A model generated the notes under the pieces. It worked only from the letters and a program-made list of their open reading frames with translations, was not told the DNA's origin and made no database searches. 16,531 nt of DNA. Origin: Candidatus Odinarchaeota archaeon. GTDB lineage: Archaea > Asgardarchaeota > JAGGXT01. Both the position numbers and the translations under genes were made by a program. Below, piece by piece: positions 6,937-14,661 of the stretch (its first letter is position 1; each line of letters opens with the position of its first letter). Location: contig JAGGXT010000134.1 of assembly GCA_021162905.1 (NCBI GenBank), forward strand, positions 1 to 16,531, written 5' to 3'.

Positions 6937-7740
6937 TCATGGTTTTATTATAGTTTGTGTTTCATTTGATTTTTTTAATAAGATATTCTTCAATCTGTTA
7001 GGTACCAAACCGTTAATTATAATAACTGGTATCCCTTTTTTAGCAACTTCCCATAATTCTGTGATCTTATAATACATACCACCAGTCACATCGATTTTGT
7101 TGTTATCAGTAACTTGCTTCTCGTTTTTTAATAGCTCCAAAATGGATTTTATATTGCTACTATTTATTTCCCTAACAAGTTTTTTATTACCATTCTCCTT
7201 AATAAAAACACCATCAACATCTGTACACACAACTAACTTATTCACCTTCATTTCTATTGCAAGTAACTTTAATAGTGTATCCCCCGAAATAATAGCCGAA
7301 CCCAACTCTTCATCCAAGGCTATATCTCCAAAAGTTACTGGAATTAAACCTAGTTTTAAAGATAACCTTATACCTTCAAGAAAAGCATTCTTTATTTTGC
7401 TATTCTCTAAACATAAATATGACATTGGTTCAAAAGATATTGCATTTAGCCCTTTGTTGAGTAATAGCTTCACAATGATATTGTTAAAAACACGCATTGC
7501 ATAATGAATATGTGCTATTCCTTGAGGGTCAATGAATCTTCTATTACTTTTGTAATTAAAAGCGTTTGCAACTGGATGTCCGAAAGAGCCACCACCGTGA
7601 ATTATAATCATTTTTCCATGAAAATAAGTCAACTCCTCTATCAGACGTTTTAGCACTTCAACTCTTAATGAAAATGGTTTACTCTTATCTGAGAGTATGC
7701 TACCTCCAAATTTAATTAATACTATATTCTCTTTTTTCAT
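6937..7740 (-). CDS. ipk: Isopentenyl phosphate kinase
   Basis: This kinase phosphorylates isopentenyl phosphate to isopentenyl diphosphate, the last step of the archaeal variant of the mevalonate pathway. The 267-residue amino-acid-kinase fold shows Lys10 in LIKFGGS, the glycine-rich GGGSFGHP (49-56) whose His55 is the residue that marks IPK among relatives such as glutamate 5-kinase and UMP kinase, the ADP-site segment around SGDTLLKLLA, and CTDVDGVF near the nucleotide base. Length fits known IPKs (about 245-265). It starts 12 bases after mvk, with GGTGG as ribosome site. Context between MVK and IPP isomerase strongly supports the assignment. Confidence 0.97.
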   Translation of the reverse strand: MKKENIVLIKFGGSILSDKSKPFSLRVEVLKRLIEELTYFHGKMIIIHGGGSFGHPVANAFNYKSNRRFIDPQGIAHIHYAMRVFNNIIVKLLLNKGLNAISFEPMSYLCLENSKIKNAFLEGIRLSLKLGLIPVTFGDIALDEELGSAIISGDTLLKLLAIEMKVNKLVVCTDVDGVFIKENGNKKLVREINSSNIKSILELLKNEKQVTDNNKIDVTGGMYYKITELWEVAKKGIPVIIINGLVPNRLKNILLKKSNETQTIIKP

Positions 7741-7752
7741 AAAACCACCAAG

Positions 7753-8736
7753 CTATTCATCTAATTTACTCACAGAGACACCAAGATTTGATGTTGATGT
7801 AATAATAGGCTCACCACCGACGTTACGTATAGCATTGGCCACTTGTTCTTGATATTCCTTTTCAACAATAGCAATCATACAGCCACCACCCCCAGCACCA
7901 GTGAGTTTAGCACCTAAAGCACCACTAGCTAAGGCCTCATGTATAAATAAAGATAATTTGACATGTGATACACCTAGGCTTTCTAAGAGACCTTGGTTTA
8001 TGATCATAAGTTGCCCTACGCCTAGAATATCTTTATTAGCTATCCTGTCAAGTGCAAGGTCAGCAATTCGCCCCATGGCTTCAAAGATAGAATCTATCAG
8101 TTCAGGGTATTTTTCACGAAGAGCTCGAACTTTCATTACAAGATCTTTAGTACTCCTTGGTATTCCCGTATTTCCAATTACAAGAGGGATTTCTATGTCA
8201 GAAACTATTCTTTTAAGAGAAGAACCTTTTCTATAATAAATCATTCCGCCAAAGGTTGAAATTGTATTATCAATTCCAGAGGGGGTACCATGAACTACCT
8301 TTTCTGCCTCATACGCAATCGCTGATACTTTTTCAAGTGATATATTTTTATCAAATAAGTGGGATAATGCATAGACTGTGGCTACACTTACAGCAGCTGA
8401 CGACCCTAATCCAGCACTAGGGGGTATTTCAGAATTGATTATTATAGAGATTCCATTTTCTAAAGAGAGAGATAGTTCTTCGATAGTCTTTTTAATTGCG
8501 GTGTATATTGAGAGAAATTTAAGATTCATCCTTTCCAGATCAAGTAGTTTCTCTATTGGAATGGATTCTTTGACATTATAATTTTTTGAAATTACCTCAA
8601 GATTTTTTGACTCATTGAATGCCGCAGTAACATGAGCTCTCAAATTTATAGCAGTAGCAATTGCTGGATATCCATAAACAACACTATGTTCTCCAAAAAG
8701 AATTACCTTAGCAGGCGCTGAAGCTACTACCTTCAT
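7753..8736 (-). CDS. mvk: Mevalonate kinase (GHMP family)
   Basis: It phosphorylates mevalonate to 5-phosphomevalonate at the start of the committed isoprenoid branch. The 327-residue GHMP kinase carries the N-terminal PAKVILFGEHSVVYG (8-22), the ATP loop PPSAGLGSSAA (105-115), the catalytic Asp156 in SGIDN and the C-terminal glycine loop KLTGAGGGGCM. GEHSVVYG together with the HGTPSGIDN segment is specific to MVK rather than phosphomevalonate or galactokinase. An ATG five codons earlier exists, but it lacks a ribosome site, whereas the one at 8736 has GAGGTTT seven bases away. It leads mvk-ipk-idi2 and lies 174 bases beyond S2. Confidence 0.97.
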   Translation of the reverse strand: MKVVASAPAKVILFGEHSVVYGYPAIATAINLRAHVTAAFNESKNLEVISKNYNVKESIPIEKLLDLERMNLKFLSIYTAIKKTIEELSLSLENGISIIINSEIPPSAGLGSSAAVSVATVYALSHLFDKNISLEKVSAIAYEAEKVVHGTPSGIDNTISTFGGMIYYRKGSSLKRIVSDIEIPLVIGNTGIPRSTKDLVMKVRALREKYPELIDSIFEAMGRIADLALDRIANKDILGVGQLMIINQGLLESLGVSHVKLSLFIHEALASGALGAKLTGAGGGGCMIAIVEKEYQEQVANAIRNVGGEPIITSTSNLGVSVSKLDE

Positions 8737-8833
8737 ACGGCCAAACCTCATCTAATGTATTTTATTCAGCAAAAAATATGTAGAGATAATAATGAAAACG
8801 ATTAAATAGGAAGTAATAGCTGTAGTTGAATAT

Positions 8834-8842
8834 TATTTAAAT
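8834..8842 (-). promoter_or_regulatory. Candidate TATA box upstream of mvk
   Basis: The minus strand reads AAAATTTAAATAATATT, very like the S13 promoter (AAACTTTAAATAATG). It stands about 98 bases before the mvk start, predicting a fairly long leader of about 70 bases. The surrounding spacer is A+T-rich, so a chance match is possible. Confidence 0.35.
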
Positions 8843-8875
8843 TTTAATTTTTAATTATATCTTAGTGATAAAAGA

Positions 8876-8913
8876 AATAATAATATCATTATTATTGAAA
8901 AATAATATCATTA
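8876..8913. terminator. A+T inverted and direct repeat with T-tract after S2
   Basis: Positions 8876-8884 and 8888-8896 form a perfect 9-base inverted repeat (AATAATAAT / ATTATTATT) around a three-base loop. A 13-mer, AATAATATCATTA, occurs at 8879-8891 and again at 8901-8913, the second copy covering the S2 stop codon. On the minus strand a TTATTTTTC run sits just past the stop. This is a plausible end for the ribosomal transcript before mvk, though such A+T-only hairpins are weak and the T-run may matter more. Confidence 0.4.
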
Positions 8914-9525
8914 ATCTCTCTTTAATTTAGTTTCAAAGTCATCAACAGAATAAGGAATGTCTTCTTCAGGACCTATATCGCCTCGCTCTCGTAAAACTTG
9001 TCTGGCAAGTAACCAATAAACTAAGGCTAGTGCTCGTCTTCCTTTGTTATTTGTAGGGATTATTAAATCAACACCAGAAACTACGTTATCTGTATCACAA
9101 AGTGCTACTACAGGTATTCTAGTTTCAGCGGCTTCTTTTAAAGCTTGAGCATCTGTTTTAGGATCTGTTAAAAGAACTACATCGGGCTCTATATAGCCCT
9201 TAAACATAGGATTTGTAAGCGTTCCTGGAACAAATCGTCCAACTATAGGGTATGCTCCAGTAACTTTAGCAAACATAAGGACTGGCTTTCTACCATATTG
9301 CCTTTGGCTAACAACAAGTATTTTATTGGGTTCAAATCTAGCTAAAAACTTAGCGGCTATACGTATTCTTTCGTCAGTTTTTCTGACATCAAGATCGAAT
9401 AATCCATTATTTCTAACACGAAATATAAATGGTTCCATCATCTTAGTTTTTATTTGAGTCCCTATGTGAACACCAGCAGCCAAATAACTGTCCATACCGA
9501 TTAATAATTGTTTCTCCTCCGACAC
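8911..9525 (-). CDS. rps2: Small-subunit ribosomal protein S2 (uS2)
   Basis: A 204-residue protein of the small-subunit body, with family segments [15 protein letters not shown] (14-28), [41 protein letters not shown] and the [10 protein letters not shown] strand followed by [22 protein letters not shown]. Length matches archaeal S2, which lacks the bacterial C-terminal extra. Translation starts at a GTG: GAGGTG lies six bases upstream, and no ATG in frame gives a better site before residue 11. It follows rpoN by only ten bases. In many archaea rpoK and enolase lie between these two; here they do not. Confidence 0.98.
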   Translation of the reverse strand: MSEEKQLLIGMDSYLAAGVHIGTQIKTKMMEPFIFRVRNNGLFDLDVRKTDERIRIAAKFLARFEPNKILVVSQRQYGRKPVLMFAKVTGAYPIVGRFVPGTLTNPMFKGYIEPDVVLLTDPKTDAQALKEAAETRIPVVALCDTDNVVSGVDLIIPTNNKGRRALALVYWLLARQVLRERGDIGPEEDIPYSVDDFETKLKRD

Positions 9526-9535
9526 TTTTCACACC

Positions 9536-9748
9536 TCATGTTTCTTCCCCAGAAACCACGCTAAATTTAAGAATTTCATCTATTAAATCAACATGAGTAA
9601 GAAACATTCTCCTACAGCAATATCTTTTAATGCCTAAATCATCTAGAACCTTTCCAGGTGGCTCACCGGCAGCTACTCTCTTTGCATACTTTTCCCATAA
9701 ATGACCAATAACCTTTCCACATGTAAAACATCTAATTGGAATTATCAT
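9536..9748 (-). CDS. rpoN: DNA-directed RNA polymerase subunit N (Rpo10)
   Basis: This 70-residue zinc-bundle subunit is the homologue of eukaryotic RPB10 and helps assemble the D-L-N-P platform. The zinc ligands are Cys7/Cys10 (CFTCGKVIG) and the adjacent pair Cys44/Cys45 (RYCCRRM), the family's unusual C-C arrangement, with [23 protein letters not shown] as the invariant core. Start ATG has GGTGAT a few bases upstream. It is 11 bases beyond S9 and ten before S2, in the same direction, so it is co-transcribed with its partner subunit gene rpoD further upstream. Confidence 0.98.
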   Translation of the reverse strand: MIIPIRCFTCGKVIGHLWEKYAKRVAAGEPPGKVLDDLGIKRYCCRRMFLTHVDLIDEILKFSVVSGEET

Positions 9749-9759
9749 AATATCACCAG

Positions 9760-10167
9760 CTAACGATAACTTTTCTGCCTTCTTCTCCTTGGTCCTGGAC
9801 CTCCAAATTTCTTGGGCTCGGTACGTCTCGGATCGCCAACAAGCATTGTTCTATCATATTCAATATATTTTTGTTTTAATTCAACAGAATCGGACCAAGC
9901 AACCAAGGCTCTGGCAATCGCAATTCTAGCAGCTTCTGCTTGTCCCATAAATCCACCACCACGCACTGATACTTCAATATCAACACTATTAACAAGCTCT
10001 TTAGGTGCAAGTAATAGAGGTTCCATAATCTTCAAGCGAACTACCTCAGGTTCTATAATCTCCAGAGGTTTTTTATTTATTCTCACTCTACCTTTACCCG
10101 GTCGGATTACAGCTCTAGCAATTGCTGTTTTTCTCTTTCCACTTTGAACAATTACTTTTTTCTTCAC
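9760..10167 (-). CDS. rps9: Small-subunit ribosomal protein S9 (uS9)
   Basis: A 135-residue protein whose C-terminal tail reaches the P-site tRNA. Visible signatures are [24 protein letters not shown] at the start, [22 protein letters not shown] in the middle and the basic end [17 protein letters not shown]. No ATG is in frame near the start. A GTG at 10176 lies within the ribosome site, so the GTG at 10167, preceded by AGGTGGTTGAT, is taken; this gives [13 protein letters not shown]. It begins ten bases after L13. L13 and S9 are neighbours in most prokaryotes. Confidence 0.96.
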   Translation of the reverse strand: MKKKVIVQSGKRKTAIARAVIRPGKGRVRINKKPLEIIEPEVVRLKIMEPLLLAPKELVNSVDIEVSVRGGGFMGQAEAARIAIARALVAWSDSVELKQKYIEYDRTMLVGDPRRTEPKKFGGPGPRRRRQKSYR

Positions 10168-10177
10168 ATCAACCACC

Positions 10178-10633
10178 TTATTTTTCTATGTAAAAGCCTA
10201 ATTCCGAACTTAGATCATATAAGTATATATAAGGCCCTTTTAAATTTTTGACATCTGTATCTTCAAATCTTATAAATTCCACATTTTCATAATCCTTAGG
10301 AACTCCTATGTATACTCTTAAGCGTTTATATGCTTCTCGCCCCTTTGGTTTGTCATAAGGCAACATACCTCTAACTGTTCTTTTGAATATAAAGTCAGGA
10401 CGTCTTGGCTGAAATGGCCCCTTCCACGGAGCAGTTAATGTTCTTCGTTCTAATCGATGTTTATATTCTTCCACTATATGTCGTCGGTTTCCAGAGATTA
10501 CTGCTTTTTCAGCATTGACAACCACAACTTTCTGTCCTGATAATAATAATTTAGCTATGTGACTGGCAAGTCTTCCTAGAATACTATTACTAGCATCAAC
10601 GATTAAAAATTTTGGCTTTTTTTCTTCACTCAT
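10178..10633 (-). CDS. rpl13: Large-subunit ribosomal protein L13 (uL13)
   Basis: A 151-residue large-subunit protein. Signatures include [23 protein letters not shown] near the start, [15 protein letters not shown], and [30 protein letters not shown], the archaeal/eukaryotic version of the L13 core. Length fits the archaeal form (about 140-155). The ATG has GGTGAT five bases upstream. It follows L18e by four bases and precedes S9 by ten, the standard order. Confidence 0.98.
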   Translation of the reverse strand: MSEEKKPKFLIVDASNSILGRLASHIAKLLLSGQKVVVVNAEKAVISGNRRHIVEEYKHRLERRTLTAPWKGPFQPRRPDFIFKRTVRGMLPYDKPKGREAYKRLRVYIGVPKDYENVEFIRFEDTDVKNLKGPYIYLYDLSSELGFYIEK

Positions 10634-10637
10634 CGTA

Positions 10638-11003
10638 TCACCTCATCAAGATTACATTTTTCCCTTTAGGATTTAATGCAATAAGTTCATCAATCGTTAA
10701 AACTTTTCCCTTAGCATTTAGGATTTTTTCTTTTGCCCTCTCAGAGAATGATAAGGCAGCAACCGTTACTGGATGATCGAGCTCACCCGAGCCAAGAACC
10801 TTCCCTGGTACAAGCACAATGTCTCCTTTCTTCGTGTATCTATTAATTTTACTAATGTTAACCTCAGGCCTAATACGTCTAGGTCTCAATAAAATTTTTG
10901 ATACCGTTCGCCAAATTTCAGCCCCGTGCTCTATACTAGCTTTCCTTAATCTGGTAATAAGCAATCTAACATTTGGATCAGTTGGACCTGTTACTTTGAC
11001 CAT
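10638..11003 (-). CDS. rpl18e: Large-subunit ribosomal protein L18e
   Basis: A 121-residue archaeal/eukaryotic large-subunit protein related to L15. Family features are the opening TGPTDPNVRLLITRLRKAS, the basic LLRPRRIRPEVNISKINRYTKKGD and VLVPGKVLGSGELDHPVTVAALSFS. One base separates it from rpoD, and its ribosome site GGAGGT is made of the last codons of rpoD (Ser-Gly-Gly-Ser), so the two genes are closely coupled. Full length and intact. Confidence 0.98.
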   Translation of the reverse strand: MVKVTGPTDPNVRLLITRLRKASIEHGAEIWRTVSKILLRPRRIRPEVNISKINRYTKKGDIVLVPGKVLGSGELDHPVTVAALSFSERAKEKILNAKGKVLTIDELIALNPKGKNVILMR

Positions 11004-11004
11004 T

Positions 11005-11841
11005 CTAAGAACCTCCAGAATCTGCCTCTTTTACGGCTTTAATTTCTCTAATTTGAGAAAGTAGGTTTTCACATTGTTTAATAATAGCCTCAGCTGCTAA
11101 ATCTGGTATTTTCTCAACAGGCAAAGCTCCTGTTGATTCCAAACTGAAAATAAACGTTTTATCATCCCATTCCACACTGATTGCATTTTCAGGACATACT
11201 TCCTGGCATGACATACATAGGGTGCATTCAAGAATATCAGTAATCACCAATGCATTATCTTTAATATCCAATATATTTTTGGGACATACCTCTACACATT
11301 TTCCACAGAAATTACATTTTTCATAATTGACATTCAATAGGGGCATATACTTATATGAAACTGTAGAAACTGGCTGCCATTTGGCATGAATTCTACCTAT
11401 ACCAAGACGTGCATAAGCCTCTAAAACTAATCTTTGTTTTGGGGCCAATTTAACGATTGGAATATCATCATAAACAGGTCTCACGTTTGGATCTTCAGAT
11501 ATCAAATCACCAGAATAAACCATAACATAATCGTCAATGGCCTCTTTTTCTAAAGTTAAAGTAACTTGACATTTTGATAGCACTTCAGGATCTTCAGTTT
11601 CACACTCCTCTGAGTAGGAATACGTATCCAAATCTGTAGTTAAAGGAATCAGGCCTAACCGATGAGCAATTATTTCGTCAAATAATACTGATGTGTTCTC
11701 AATAATAACTACATCATCTATGGCGAATGTAGGCACTTCAGATAATATAGCCCTGCGTAAACTATTCGCAACAGCTACATCAACATCGGATAATATGAAT
11801 CTCATAGTATTCTTCGTTTTTTCAATAATACGTATATCCAT
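11005..11841 (-). CDS. rpoD: DNA-directed RNA polymerase subunit D (Rpo3) with two ferredoxin-type cluster motifs
   Basis: This 278-residue subunit (homologue of RPB3 and half of bacterial alpha) pairs with L to start polymerase assembly. The dimerisation domain is clear: FILSDVDVAVANSLRRAILSEVPTFAIDDV (15-44) and AHRLGLIPL (59-67). An inserted ferredoxin-like domain has two complete CxxCxxCxxxCP motifs: Cys176, 179, 182, 186 and Cys206, 209, 212, 216. Family knowledge: some archaeal D subunits bind two [4Fe-4S] clusters, others (Sulfolobus) one, others none. ATG at 11841 follows GGTG by six bases; the frame's GTG four codons earlier overlaps that site. It lies 30 bases after S11 and one base before L18e. 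Confidence 0.98.
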   Translation of the reverse strand: MDIRIIEKTKNTMRFILSDVDVAVANSLRRAILSEVPTFAIDDVVIIENTSVLFDEIIAHRLGLIPLTTDLDTYSYSEECETEDPEVLSKCQVTLTLEKEAIDDYVMVYSGDLISEDPNVRPVYDDIPIVKLAPKQRLVLEAYARLGIGRIHAKWQPVSTVSYKYMPLLNVNYEKCNFCGKCVEVCPKNILDIKDNALVITDILECTLCMSCQEVCPENAISVEWDDKTFIFSLESTGALPVEKIPDLAAEAIIKQCENLLSQIREIKAVKEADSGGS

Positions 11842-11871
11842 TCGTAACACCACAACCAGTTTATAAATTAG

Positions 11872-12279
11872 TTACACTCTTCTTCCTCTACGACCACCAG
11901 GACGTCTAGTAGTGTCATGAGGTATAGGAGTCACATCTTCTATCCGTCCGATAATAAGTCCGGCTCTAGCTAACGCACGAATAGCTGCTTGCGCACCAGG
12001 TCCTGGAGTTTTAGGACCATGACCACCAGGAGCTCGAACTTTTATATGTATGGCATTAATTCCTCGTTCCATAGCATCTTTTGCCGCACGATAAGCTGCT
12101 TGCATTGCAGCATACGGCGATGATTCTTCTCTATCAGCCTTTACAATCATACCTCCAGAATATCTAGCGAAAGTTTCTGCACCGCTAAGGTCCGTAATAT
12201 GGACTATAGTGTTATTATAAGAACTATAAATATGTGCTATCCCCCATTTTAACTTTTGAGGCTGTTTTGAACTACTCAT
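11872..12279 (-). CDS. rps11: Small-subunit ribosomal protein S11 (uS11)
   Basis: A 135-residue platform protein near the mRNA exit. Signatures are [25 protein letters not shown] (12-36), the [22 protein letters not shown] helix, [26 protein letters not shown] and the basic end [19 protein letters not shown]. Length matches archaeal S11. It begins one base after the S4 stop; the ribosome signal (GAGTGAT directly before the ATG) is closer than usual, and reinitiation after S4 probably helps. Confidence 0.98.
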   Translation of the reverse strand: MSSSKQPQKLKWGIAHIYSSYNNTIVHITDLSGAETFARYSGGMIVKADREESSPYAAMQAAYRAAKDAMERGINAIHIKVRAPGGHGPKTPGPGAQAAIRALARAGLIIGRIEDVTPIPHDTTRRPGGRRGRRV

Positions 12280-12280
12280 A

Positions 12281-12832
12281 TCACTCAGCCCCTATAGATT
12301 CTCCTTTAATAGCTTCTTTTATCATCTTTCTTATTGGATGATCTGGATCTGCAAATGGAGATGTAGAAGCAAATGTTATTTTATCTTCGTAACCTCTTGG
12401 CACAAGGAAACTAGGAGACCTAACTATTTGTCCATCAACTTGTATATGACCATGTATTATAAATTGTCTAGCTTGATGTGGCGTTTTTGCCATCCCAAGC
12501 TTATAAACTAATGTCTGTAAGCGTCTCTCTAAGATATCCTCTACTGTTAGTCCTAAAACAGTATCAATAGTAGCATTTTCGTCAACGATACCTAATCTAT
12601 ACAATTTTCCAAGAAGTTCTTTTTCTATTTTCTCACGTCTCTCTGCTGGCATTCCCAATAACTGCTTCGCAATTCTTCTAAATTTAGCAAGTTGAGCTTG
12701 ATGGCGCCATAATTCACGTTTGTTTCTTAAGCCATAAGATCCAACTAAATGTATTTCTTCCATTAACCTAGCTTTTTGCCAAGGATGTCCTGGAGTTATA
12801 TATTTTTTCTTTGGCTTTTTAGGATCTCCCAT
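12281..12832 (-). CDS. rps4: Small-subunit ribosomal protein S4 (uS4)
   Basis: A 183-residue protein that begins small-subunit assembly by binding 16S rRNA. It opens [19 protein letters not shown], the archaeal/eukaryotic (S9-type) start lacking a zinc knuckle, followed by [27 protein letters not shown]. The S4 RNA-binding domain occupies about residues 102-165, with [31 protein letters not shown] at 12832 sits after AGGTGATATTT; a GTG three codons earlier falls inside that site. It lies ten bases after S13 and one before S11, the S13-S4-S11-rpoD order of archaea. Confidence 0.98.
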   Translation of the reverse strand: MGDPKKPKKKYITPGHPWQKARLMEEIHLVGSYGLRNKRELWRHQAQLAKFRRIAKQLLGMPAERREKIEKELLGKLYRLGIVDENATIDTVLGLTVEDILERRLQTLVYKLGMAKTPHQARQFIIHGHIQVDGQIVRSPSFLVPRGYEDKITFASTSPFADPDHPIRKMIKEAIKGESIGAE

Positions 12833-12842
12833 AAATATCACC

Positions 12843-13298
12843 TTACTTACGTTTTCTTCTTACAACACCAACAGTTCTTCCAGTACGTCCTGTAGTTCGT
12901 GTTTTCTGACCACGAACTTTTAGTCCAAGAGCATGTCGTACGCCCTTCCAGCACTTTATTCTTTTCATACGTTGAATATCTAGTTTCATAGCTAAAACTA
13001 AATCCGATCCAAGAAGATGCATATCCTTCCCAGTTTCAATATCTTTTTGTCTATTAAGAAACCATGATGGAATACCATAATCTAAAGGTTTTGATAACAC
13101 ATCTTCGATCTTTTTAACAGTTTCCTCGTCAAGATATCCAATACGCATATTAGGATCTAAGCCTAATATATTAACAACTGCTTGTGCGAAACGAATGCCT
13201 ACACCCTTTATCTTTTTTAGACCATACACTAACTTTAATGAACCATCAACATCAGTTCCTGCAATACGCACAATATGCCTATACTCAACTTGTTGCAA
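12843..13298 (-). CDS. rps13: Small-subunit ribosomal protein S13 (uS13), TTG start
   Basis: A 151-residue head protein that contacts the large subunit and P-site tRNA. Signatures: EYRHIVRIAGTDVDGSLKLVYGLKKIKGVGIRFA at the start, CWKGVRHALGLKVRGQKTRTTGRTGRTVG at the end. The start is a TTG at 13298, six bases after a full GGAGGTG site (13311-13305). A GTG five codons earlier would be the first base run of that very site and is therefore unlikely. S13 is first in the run that ends with S2, with a good TATA box 67 bases upstream. Confidence 0.95.
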   Translation of the reverse strand: MQQVEYRHIVRIAGTDVDGSLKLVYGLKKIKGVGIRFAQAVVNILGLDPNMRIGYLDEETVKKIEDVLSKPLDYGIPSWFLNRQKDIETGKDMHLLGSDLVLAMKLDIQRMKRIKCWKGVRHALGLKVRGQKTRTTGRTGRTVGVVRRKRK

Positions 13299-13304
13299 AT
13301 AATG

Positions 13305-13311
13305 CACCTCC
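13305..13311 (-). promoter_or_regulatory. Strong ribosome site deciding the S13 TTG start
   Basis: GGAGGTG on the minus strand, six bases before TTG at 13298-13296. It excludes the GTG codons embedded in it as starts and is the longest perfect match to the archaeal anti-Shine-Dalgarno sequence in the window. A strong site may compensate for the weak TTG codon. Confidence 0.7.
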
Positions 13312-13364
13312 ACGGCGCAAGACCACTATCATGGTGGATACTTTGGGAAAATTTGAATAGACAT

Positions 13365-13373
13365 TATTTAAAG
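13365..13373 (-). promoter_or_regulatory. Promoter for the S13-S2 run
   Basis: The minus strand reads ATAAACTTTAAATAATG: an A-rich BRE followed by CTTTAAATA, close to the archaeal consensus. With the start about 25 bases downstream, the leader would be roughly 45 bases and include a small CCAC/GTGG inverted repeat (13322-13336). The rest of the 204-base spacer between tRNA-Ser and S13 shows no coding or RNA signal beyond A+T-rich sequence. Confidence 0.6.
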
Positions 13374-13502
13374 TTTATGGAGTACTCAACCCCATTTTCA
13401 TTTTTACTTCTCAAATTTAAATTTAACAGAGAATCACTAAAAGCAATAACTACTAAAAACAATTTATCTTAAATCTTCTCTTCAATAAGTATAATAATAT
13501 GA

Positions 13503-13588
13503 CGCCGCGGGCCGGATTCGAACCGGCGCTCCGCGCAATGCGGAACGAGATCTCCAGTCTCGCGCCTTAACCACTCGGCCACCGCGGC
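13503..13588 (-). tRNA. tRNA-Ser, anticodon GGA
   Basis: An 86-base tRNA folds fully. The acceptor stem GCCGCGG/CCGCGGC is seven perfect G-C pairs, the D stem is GCC/GGC, the anticodon stem CGAGA/TCTCG encloses loop CTGGAGA, and the T arm GCCGG-TTCGAAT-CCGGC is all G-C. A long variable arm (18 bases, stem TCCGC/GCGGA) and discriminator G identify serine; anticodon GGA reads UCC and UCU. There is no intron, and the 3' CCA is not encoded, so it must be added by the CCA enzyme. About 61 of 86 bases are G or C against an A+T-rich surround. It lies between cbf5 and S13. Confidence 0.96.
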
Positions 13589-13619
13589 ATATAAACTCTA
13601 AATCGAATATGTAACAAAT

Positions 13620-13629
13620 ATTATAAAAT
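13620..13629 (-). promoter_or_regulatory. Candidate TATA box for tRNA-Ser
   Basis: AGATTTTATAATA on the minus strand, centred about 37 bases before the mature 5' end, predicts a tRNA precursor with a leader of about ten bases. It lies within the 65-base spacer after cbf5. Confidence 0.45.
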
Positions 13630-13653
13630 CTTTTGTTCTAGTATAACGGGTGG

Positions 13654-14661
13654 TCATTTAGCTTTTTTGAACTCATACCATGGAGGATAAGTACCAGGAA
13701 GCATTATAACACGTTCTGTATCAGCAACTATTCCATGATTTGCCTTGAGAATCTCTGTGGTGCTCATCTTAGCTTTTGCTAATGCGACTAATTCTCCTTT
13801 TAAGGTGAAAATTGCAACAAGTGTATCAGGACTTATACCTGTAGAAACCTTTAATACTCCAGGTGCCGCTAGATTTGCACCGTGACATATAGCATCAACG
13901 GCAGAATCACGAATAATTATTTTAGGAAGATGCTCCACAGCTTTTTCTACAGGCAGGACAACCTTTCTAATTAAAGCCTCATTACCTTCTTCTTTCCATA
14001 AAGTATACGCGTCAGCAACATCATGCAATGTTACTAATGTTTCATCTTCTTTAAATGGCCCAGTTCTAGTTCTACGAAGCTCTTTCATATGTGCACCGAC
14101 ACCTAAAATTAGCCCAATGTCATAGCATAATTTTCGTATATACGTTCCTGCTTGACAACCGACTTTAAATAAAACATCACGTCCATCTATTTCCAGGATA
14201 TCTATATAATAAATTTGACGAATCCGCAACCTACGTTTCACAGAAGATCTAATAGGTGGCCTTTGATAAATAGGACCTACAAAAAGGTTAAAGACTTCTC
14301 TTACTTTATCTTCAGGAACCTCTTTATGTAAATGTAATATAGCTACGTATTCCTTTCCAGTAATTAACAATGCTTGGAGGACCTTAGTAGCATCTTCTAG
14401 GGCTATTGGAAGAACTCCCGTAACTCCAGGGTCTAATGTCCCAGAGTGACCTGCTTTATTTATATGTAAAATTCGCTTCACCCAAGCAACAACTTCATGA
14501 CTTGTAGGCCCAGCTGGTTTATCAAGATTTATTATACCAAACCGTATGAGCTCATCGACACTTCTTTTTTCGGGAGGTTTTCCATATTCAGGATTTGTTA
14601 TATCATGTGCCTTCTCAAGGAGAACATACTCTTTATCAGATGGTAACTTATATTTATTCAT
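13654..14661 (-). CDS. cbf5: tRNA/rRNA pseudouridine synthase Cbf5 (TruB family)
   Basis: Catalytic subunit of archaeal H/ACA guide RNPs; it converts specific uridines of rRNA to pseudouridine and can modify U55 of tRNA. From ATG 14661 it has 335 residues. Visible: GIINLDKPAGPTSHEV (42-57), the catalytic Asp77 in GHSGTLDPGVTG, CQAGTYIRKLCYDIG, the LRRTRTGPF loop, and a C-terminal PUA domain from about residue 250 (ICHGANLAAPGV...). The open frame extends 45 codons upstream, but that part is hydrophobic, unlike the family, and lacks a ribosome site; GAGG precedes the chosen ATG. It follows L14e by 95 bases and has its own TATA box. L7Ae, another H/ACA subunit, is in the same window. Confidence 0.97.
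   Translation of the reverse strand: MNKYKLPSDKEYVLLEKAHDITNPEYGKPPEKRSVDELIRFGIINLDKPAGPTSHEVVAWVKRILHINKAGHSGTLDPGVTGVLPIALEDATKVLQALLITGKEYVAILHLHKEVPEDKVREVFNLFVGPIYQRPPIRSSVKRRLRIRQIYYIDILEIDGRDVLFKVGCQAGTYIRKLCYDIGLILGVGAHMKELRRTRTGPFKEDETLVTLHDVADAYTLWKEEGNEALIRKVVLPVEKAVEHLPKIIIRDSAVDAICHGANLAAPGVLKVSTGISPDTLVAIFTLKGELVALAKAKMSTTEILKANHGIVADTERVIMLPGTYPPWYEFKKAK

Noticed and set aside
8737..8910. Box C/D guide RNA in the S2-mvk or other spacers
   Set aside because: No spacer other than the L7Ae leader shows paired RTGATGA and CTGA boxes at guide-RNA spacing.
13322..13336. Small inverted repeat CCAC/GTGG in the S13 leader as a ribosomal-protein autoregulatory site
   Set aside because: Only four pairs around a seven-base loop; too short to claim without comparative support.
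13275..13472. Small plus-strand frame across the S13 promoter spacer
   Set aside because: It begins within antisense S13, has no family resemblance and covers the S13 TATA box; it is best read as chance.
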